This document shows, in pieces, positions 59,901-64,000 of a stretch of DNA of 64,000 nt. Position 1 is the stretch's first letter. The number at the start of each line of letters is the position of its first letter. The stretch is from a virus. Location of the stretch: positions 1-64,000 of IMG/VR virus record IMGVR_UViG_3300007609_001079, one strand, 5' to 3'. A model generated the notes under the pieces. The model saw nothing but the letters and a program-made list of their open reading frames with translations, searched no databases and had not been told where the DNA came from. A program made the position numbers and the translations under genes.

Positions 59901-61959
59901 CAACATTATCAGTAAACTTTTCATTAAAGTTTGGTTGTAATGAAATACATTCTTCAACAACCTCATCAATAACAGTCATTTGTTCAATCAAAGGAATTGA
60001 TTGAATCTTAGACATCCAAACTTGTTGGTTGGGTTGAATTGATTTTGGTAGGGGTTCGTATAATTTTAAAACTAATGTTTTTACTTCTTTAGTTTTTTCT
60101 TCTCTACCAGTTAGAGGGTCTACAACTTCATATTCAGAGAATGTTTCAGTATCAACTCCCCATGTAGAGATTAATTTATTATCACCTTCACCTAAATGTA
60201 ATAAGTGAGTTAAGTATTTTGAATTCTCCGATTGAAGAATACTTTTATCAAATTGCTTAGAAATTGCTTCACGAATATCTCGTACTACATTTCCTCTACG
60301 TAATCTTAAATTTCCTTTATCAAATGAAATTGTAATTTCTTCAGTTTTACCTGCGAAAGTAGAATCACCTTCATCATTGTATGGAATAAAGAGAAGTTTA
60401 AAATCAACTACATCAACTGATTCAGCAAGAGATTTACCAGCTTTGGTTAAAACATCTTTAACATTTAAAGTAAGCTGTCCTTGTGCATCTCTTTTAGTTG
60501 CAATCTTGGTTTGATTTGAAATTTTACCAACCCACACATCAACCCAATTGGTATTAATAGATGTCCAACTAACTCTAAAATCAACATTATATCCTTTAAA
60601 ATCTTCACCAATAATATTTTCAGGATATGTGATATGTGTTATATCTGGTCCTGCGAATGATTTGGTTTCTGAAACATTAATAATTACCTTTGTACTTTCA
60701 CCACTTCCACCATTATTAGAAACAGGTTGTAAATAAAGTTCAAATGTACCAACACGACCAAAATCAGATGGTGAAAATCTAACCGTACCATTTGCTGGCA
60801 ATGTTCGTGTAACATTACCTAATGAGTATGTTACTTTATCTGCAAATGCAGTAGAGTATGATATACTTGGCCCACCACCCGCTAAATTATATGATATAGA
60901 ATTAGAACTTACCGATATAACTGGTTTACCAAATACTGGTGGTTGAATTTCTGGTATTATACCTTTACTTGCAGATACATGTAAAGTATAATTTTCTCCA
61001 GTAACTAAGTTATATGATTGGTTTGGGGAGGATGAGTTGGATAGTACGTTTCCATTTTTTCTCAAAGTATATTCAAAATTATACTCTGATGTAGTTGGTG
61101 TTATACTAAAAATTCCACTATCATTTGCCTCAAAAACACCTTCTGTTAAATTACCAGAATTTCCATCAAATGAATAATTTAATAAACTTGAAATAATCGA
61201 AGAATCAAACGATACTTCTATTGATACTATTGGATTGGGTTGTATAACGACATCCCAAATAGAAGTATCCCAATTAATATCCGATGGGAATCTACCACTT
61301 TCTGTTTTTGAAACTACAACACCATTTTTAAAAAGTTTTACACCTACATCCCCACGGATTTGTCTAATGGTATAAACATCTGGGTGTGTTTTTGATTGCC
61401 AATTTAATTTAAAAGTATGACCACTGGATGGTATTTCAGATATAGGAAAAATAAATAATTCTCTTGTTGTAAGAGATTCATCTAAATAAACATTTCCTCT
61501 ATCTGGTGTCTTTTTTACCATAATAGATACACTTCTCTCTTCAGCAACGATTGAAGAATTCCCCTCAAACGTAGTTGTTTCTATAACAGGATTAAATGGG
61601 TCAAACTGCAAATCAGCAAGTACCGCTTCTGTAATACCCATTAGTTCGTTAGAGGGGGTGGTGTTTATAGTGTTAGCACCAGGTAATGTTCCAAACGCAT
61701 TTAACTCAACATTTTCATTTGCATCAAAGTTAATTGATAAATCACCAGTACCAACACCGATAATATTTCCAAATCCCGGATTTGGTTCTAAAAAATCATC
61801 CAAACGATTTCCCGTTCCAGTTGGACCATTTAATATATTCCAATTTTGCTTGATAATAACACCAGAAGAGTTTCTGAGAACTTTCCATTCCCAACGCTCT
61901 CCATTTGGATAGGTAAATATTTCACCAGGGAATAATCCACTTCTTAAAGGTTTTGCCAT
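56908..61959 (-). CDS. Giant baseplate/tail protein with LamG-like domain
   Basis: A 1683-residue protein. The opening MAKPLRSGLFPGEIFTYPNG and several Ig-like repeats fill the first 450 residues. Around 860-975 are AYGNWNADGDERDIDESRGS, LPYLLKHKGSKRALHALMSC and YGIPSSMLTVMEFGGP; the YLLKxKGxxRALxxLxxxYGIP pattern is shared with tail-protein-I-like and baseplate proteins of many phages. A LamG-like sandwich follows (FEIRLSTEERVDQ, HITINKSVVGG, ASIDEVRLW, about residues 990-1140). The rest is beta-rich. TAATG overlap with the upstream gene. Likely a baseplate wedge or short-fibre attachment component; exact equivalent in T4 is not identified. Confidence 0.8.
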   Translation of the reverse strand: MAKPLRSGLFPGEIFTYPNGERWEWKVLRNSSGVIIKQNWNILNGPTGTGNRLDDFLEPNPGFGNIIGVGTGDLSINFDANENVELNAFGTLPGANTINTTPSNELMGITEAVLADLQFDPFNPVIETTTFEGNSSIVAEERSVSIMVKKTPDRGNVYLDESLTTRELFIFPISEIPSSGHTFKLNWQSKTHPDVYTIRQIRGDVGVKLFKNGVVVSKTESGRFPSDINWDTSIWDVVIQPNPIVSIEVSFDSSIISSLLNYSFDGNSGNLTEGVFEANDSGIFSITPTTSEYNFEYTLRKNGNVLSNSSSPNQSYNLVTGENYTLHVSASKGIIPEIQPPVFGKPVISVSSNSISYNLAGGGPSISYSTAFADKVTYSLGNVTRTLPANGTVRFSPSDFGRVGTFELYLQPVSNNGGSGESTKVIINVSETKSFAGPDITHITYPENIIGEDFKGYNVDFRVSWTSINTNWVDVWVGKISNQTKIATKRDAQGQLTLNVKDVLTKAGKSLAESVDVVDFKLLFIPYNDEGDSTFAGKTEEITISFDKGNLRLRRGNVVRDIREAISKQFDKSILQSENSKYLTHLLHLGEGDNKLISTWGVDTETFSEYEVVDPLTGREEKTKEVKTLVLKLYEPLPKSIQPNQQVWMSKIQSIPLIEQMTVIDEVVEECISLQPNFNEKFTDNVGLLIYDDLIASGSTSSTDLVNQFVSGSGFDLKKLDIQFTSSNGNYVWENFVKYSSAEERVENYIYKVNLIDFYNQRIDLVTSGSEYTSSISLSNEKERLESQINGVVVGFDAFENHLYISGENASNLLSDARTYDYNNINGLVRNLPQHVQDDDEGQEFVLFFHMLGQHFDTLWLHTKALAESKKLEHKYESGIKDEFLYQMLESLGWDADMGVQSQALWEYAYGNWNADGDERDIDESRGSVLKGKENQNQIWRRILNNLPYLLKHKGSKRALHALMSCYGIPSSMLTVMEFGGPRDVNESGTTKFTYDDRTASINVGGSAAITIPWKEYSGTNDYPNSFEIRLSTEERVDQRIVSGSGWSLHLLKDTGSHAKVELKVLEGSTLVSQSTNPFPFYNDEFTHITINKSVVGGNDTFEIFAKEGFQERIRNEVSTSFSVSGTSGWTSGSELVIGGSTLTASIDEVRLWTTPLLESVIDNHTLLPDAINGNHNSASTEDLLLRLDFEYPKDRGTDVSIKNVAIKQTYETHATASNFDSISEYPYNYTPYERTVTAQVPQSGFNYSNKVRFETQYNLDGSEIGEDGLGLSYRERSTQKSYEQSPIDSDRLGLFFSPIKEINMDILRSVGPINIDDFIGNPSDDYNDSYKDLTTFREYYFQRYNLNFNEYVQLVRYIDRTLFDQLESLVPARAKVAKGLLIEPHILERSKTKWNRPSGEENYHEVSIDTTEDTIVTSEELTKLALVSTSEDIHVSTEQPFYDGYVSGGADVNIISDISNLDGTFVTTNSSIQSGFIQRNEEATMGGFEFNIDAKMTGSVDAFYDSTTFTEVGGFGNNDLAVAGFNLFGSGSYSIRTRLDGNGNIIKDRVKVFKVKERYTEAERQQISGYPTTTGSNDYVIYDVVDVDKFREFVTILPWNGDDITNTIDRTVTPLNGTFSTHYRFVEDVSTGLENSYYNGSKQTHLTTLDGGDAVQTFTTNPNTLRVNDSGRGSGEPILEVD

Positions 61960-63701
61960 TATAATTCTCTCCCCTTAGTTGTTTGTGTTTTAGCTGTAAC
62001 TTTAGTTACAGGTTGAGTTGATTTTTGTCTACTCAATAATCTTTCTCTTGCAGCGAGTTGTTCATTAGAAGTAAAGTTTCCTCTACCTGTTTCTGGTTCT
62101 AAAATTTGATTAGGTTGTTGAACAACTGATGAACCTGGAGTTCTACCAAGGCCTTGTGATAAATCACCAGTCCCACCTACTAATAATTCCTTTGCATTCA
62201 TTATTATATTATTAGCATTTGTGTTTGCAATTTGAGCAACTCCATTTATATTTTCCATTCTAACTTCATCATCAAATCCAATTCCACGAACATCTATATC
62301 TCGTTGGTCTGTAAATATGTTGGGTGATTTAGTAGTATTCTTTTCTCTATCACCAAGTGGTATTACAGCAGTTGTACCATCATCTTGTATTAAAATTGAT
62401 GTATCGTATTCTAAGGTTGGGAAAACCTCAAATGGCCTATCATCCTTTGGTAATGGGAATATACAAACTCCCGGTAGTCCATAATTTAAAGCAGCTGGAT
62501 TTTCACACAACATTGGTTTTGGTGGTTGGGGTGGGTCTAATTCTATTGGGTCTGATTCTATTTTAATTTTAGTATCACGTGGTTCATCGATAACAACATT
62601 TTCGGATGTATCTGCATAGATACACATATCAGGTACACTTATAGTTGCATTTGGATTATATGTTCTTGCATTTGGGTCCATACAACCGGGTATTCCTGCT
62701 TCTACACTTGGTGGTATTGTAGATGAATAATTTTTATTACTCGTTACTGTTTTTAAAATCTCACCAACCTTATCTAATGTTTCTTGTTGTTCAATGGTTA
62801 AAGAAGTTTCTTCTTGTATATTCCGTTTTGGTAAATAATATTCAATACAACTACCAATAATACTCGTTACCGTATCCATGATTTCATTTGTATCATAACA
62901 CAATTGAGGTATAGTACTTTTTGGTTGTCCAAAGTTATTTGAAAGAATATTGTACTCTCTATTATTTTTATAATGATTTACAGCCTGTACAAACTTTTCT
63001 TTTACGTTTTGTAAATATATTTCAAAGTTTTGTATTTTGAATTCTTCAATAATTAAATTGATATAATTCTGACCAGATTCAACTGTACCTTTTAAGGTTA
63101 ACATATTTTCCAATGCCTTCTGAACATCAAATTGTTCTACGAATTCATCTAATAGTGGAAGAACATCTGCTCCAAAAGTTTTACCTTGAATCAAACATTG
63201 ATATCTTTCATTTAAATCAGAATTGGGTTTTCCATTTTCATCAATAGTTGGTAGGATTCTAATCTCAGTTCTTGATGGAGAAATCTCGTGTATCCAAGTA
63301 GTATCGTTTTCTTTACCATCGGAACCCAACCTTCTATTTAACAAAGAAATTTGAGATTTAAATATTCCATTAGAATACCCAGCTTCTTTAATTAACTTTT
63401 CAACATCTACGAAGAATTCTTCTGCTTGGTTTGATTTTATATTTTGTTTATTGATTTGGGCTTTACCAAAGTAATCTTTTTTGGTATCATCATTATACTC
63501 AATATATCTTGCAGTTTTACCTTTAGCAGATTCTTGCGGTAATGGATTATCATTTGAATCATAAAGAACAAACTCAATAGTATCACCTATATTAATACCA
63601 AAGTAACCCTTGGAGATTTCTCTCTCAAAGATTTTTCTATCTTTGTCATCAACAAGATATCCTTTAGTATCTTCTATTTTTTTAAAGTTATCTATTGCCA
63701 T
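61959..63701 (-). CDS. Phage structural protein with GCMDPNA...CIY-type repeats
   Basis: A 580-residue protein. The first 330 residues contain alpha-beta segments such as FGINIGDTIEFVLYDSNDNP and EEFFVDVEKLIKEAGYS with no recognised fold. Residues 335-420 carry two cysteine repeats, GCMDPNARTYNPNAT...MCIY and CENPAALNYGLPGVCIF, resembling GCTDPxAxNYNPxA...GSCIY modules common in Bacteroidota surface proteins. The C-terminus is low-complexity and polar. It lies between two baseplate-type genes, which suggests a virion or baseplate role. TAATG overlap with the giant gene. Confidence 0.72.
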   Translation of the reverse strand: MAIDNFKKIEDTKGYLVDDKDRKIFEREISKGYFGINIGDTIEFVLYDSNDNPLPQESAKGKTARYIEYNDDTKKDYFGKAQINKQNIKSNQAEEFFVDVEKLIKEAGYSNGIFKSQISLLNRRLGSDGKENDTTWIHEISPSRTEIRILPTIDENGKPNSDLNERYQCLIQGKTFGADVLPLLDEFVEQFDVQKALENMLTLKGTVESGQNYINLIIEEFKIQNFEIYLQNVKEKFVQAVNHYKNNREYNILSNNFGQPKSTIPQLCYDTNEIMDTVTSIIGSCIEYYLPKRNIQEETSLTIEQQETLDKVGEILKTVTSNKNYSSTIPPSVEAGIPGCMDPNARTYNPNATISVPDMCIYADTSENVVIDEPRDTKIKIESDPIELDPPQPPKPMLCENPAALNYGLPGVCIFPLPKDDRPFEVFPTLEYDTSILIQDDGTTAVIPLGDREKNTTKSPNIFTDQRDIDVRGIGFDDEVRMENINGVAQIANTNANNIIMNAKELLVGGTGDLSQGLGRTPGSSVVQQPNQILEPETGRGNFTSNEQLAARERLLSRQKSTQPVTKVTAKTQTTKGREL

Positions 63702-63704
63702 TTC

Positions 63705-64000
63705 TTAGGTTTTCTCTTGACCCACATTAACTGATGTGTTCCCACGTGTACCCCACGTATCTTTTCTATCAACTTCTCGTTCGTATGATGCTCTAATTCT
63801 ATGTGTTTCTCCCAAAGAGGTTTGTACTAATACATTCCCCTCAAATGTTCTATTTCGTTTACCTTTAGTATCATCGGTTTTATTTAACCATTGAAGTGTT
63901 ACAAACCCCTTACCAGCTTCAGAACCTTGTCTTGGTGGTATTGTTATTGATGGTGGAACTTTTAACCACTTTCTCGCCTCGACATCTAATGATAAATTAA
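63705..64000 (-). CDS. Partial CDS, C-terminal end of a structural protein
   Basis: The last 98 codons of a minus-strand gene entering from beyond the right edge. The visible end reads ARKWLKVPPSITIPPRQGSE, VTLQWLNKTDDTKGKRNRTF, SLGETHRIRASYEREVDRKD and stops with TAA at 63705-63707. The next ATG begins only 3 bases later at 63701, so the two genes are in one operon. The fragment looks beta-rich and basic; position suggests a baseplate or tail protein. No specific family recognised. Confidence 0.6.
   Translation of the reverse strand, partial: NLSLDVEARKWLKVPPSITIPPRQGSEAGKGFVTLQWLNKTDDTKGKRNRTFEGNVLVQTSLGETHRIRASYEREVDRKDTWGTRGNTSVNVGQEKT

Noticed and set aside
1-64000. CRISPR arrays, tRNA genes and rRNA genes
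   Set aside because: No regular repeat-spacer series and no cloverleaf-like sequence with a TTCGAAT-type arm were recognised by eye. A covariance-model scan would be the decisive check.
1-64000. Integrase, transposase or other lysogeny and mobile-element genes
   Set aside because: No integrase, recombinase, IS-type transposase or repressor of a lysogeny module was recognised. The GIY-YIG-like gene is the only possible mobile-type gene, and it shows no inserted copy.

Overview
The window is a block of an AT-rich genome of a T4-like tailed phage (contractile-tail myovirus lineage). It encodes a gp17-type terminase large subunit, a gp20-type portal, gp46/gp47-type recombination nuclease functions, a gp61-type primase, large baseplate and tail-fibre proteins, and a fibre ending in a peptidase S74 chaperone. 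All genes but one lie on the minus strand, so transcription runs from high to low coordinates. Several features point to a host in the Bacteroidota, probably marine. A secreted protein has a signal peptide ending in SFSQ, a fibre carries BACON-like repeats, a structural protein carries GCMDPNA...CIY repeats, and the replication genes have TTTG-N20-TATATTTG promoters like those of that phylum. The host is an inference, not something read directly.

Layout, left to right. At 0.1-7.0 kb are head morphogenesis and packaging genes (prohead-associated proteins, portal, terminase) and an overlapping lysis-like pair. At 7.1-11.1 kb is a 1335-residue fusion of nucleotidyltransferase, zinc ribbon, basic region, GNAT, HD and ligase-like modules. 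At 11.1-37.8 kb is a tightly packed island of about 28 genes for sugar and surface chemistry: seven radical SAM proteins, three GT7-type glycosyltransferases each interrupted by a LamG-like domain, three SDR sugar-nucleotide enzymes, an RmlC-like epimerase, a split minimal thiamine-diphosphate enzyme, two SGNH-type proteins, a cytidylyltransferase, GT2 and GT-B glycosyltransferases, a methyltransferase and a 2OG-Fe(II) oxygenase. At 37.8-46.0 kb are two fibre or adhesin proteins. At 46.1-53.6 kb are the single plus-strand gene (a small ribbon-helix-helix-like protein), a fused Mre11-Rad50 nuclease, a primase, a GIY-YIG-like nuclease, a sulfotransferase and unknowns. At 53.6-64 kb are baseplate and virion structural genes. 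No stretch longer than 300 bases lacks a gene.

Regulation can partly be read from the sequence. The decamer TATATTTATA, in the orientation of transcription, sits 16-41 bases before the start codon of ten genes (one copy has a single mismatch), nearly all in late-type or island transcription units, and also before the one plus-strand gene. It has no -33 partner and is not the T4 late box TATAAATA. Three genes in the replication block instead have TTTG and TATATT boxes exactly 20 bases apart. This suggests a T4-like early/late switch with its own late promoter sequence.

The most unusual content is the island. Its density of sugar-nucleotide, glycosyltransferase and radical SAM genes directly downstream of the tail-fibre genes suggests a phage-encoded pathway that builds and modifies a glycan on the virion or the host surface. 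Its product and target cannot be deduced from sequence alone. Family assignments rest on motifs read by eye and on memory of the families; no database search was run.
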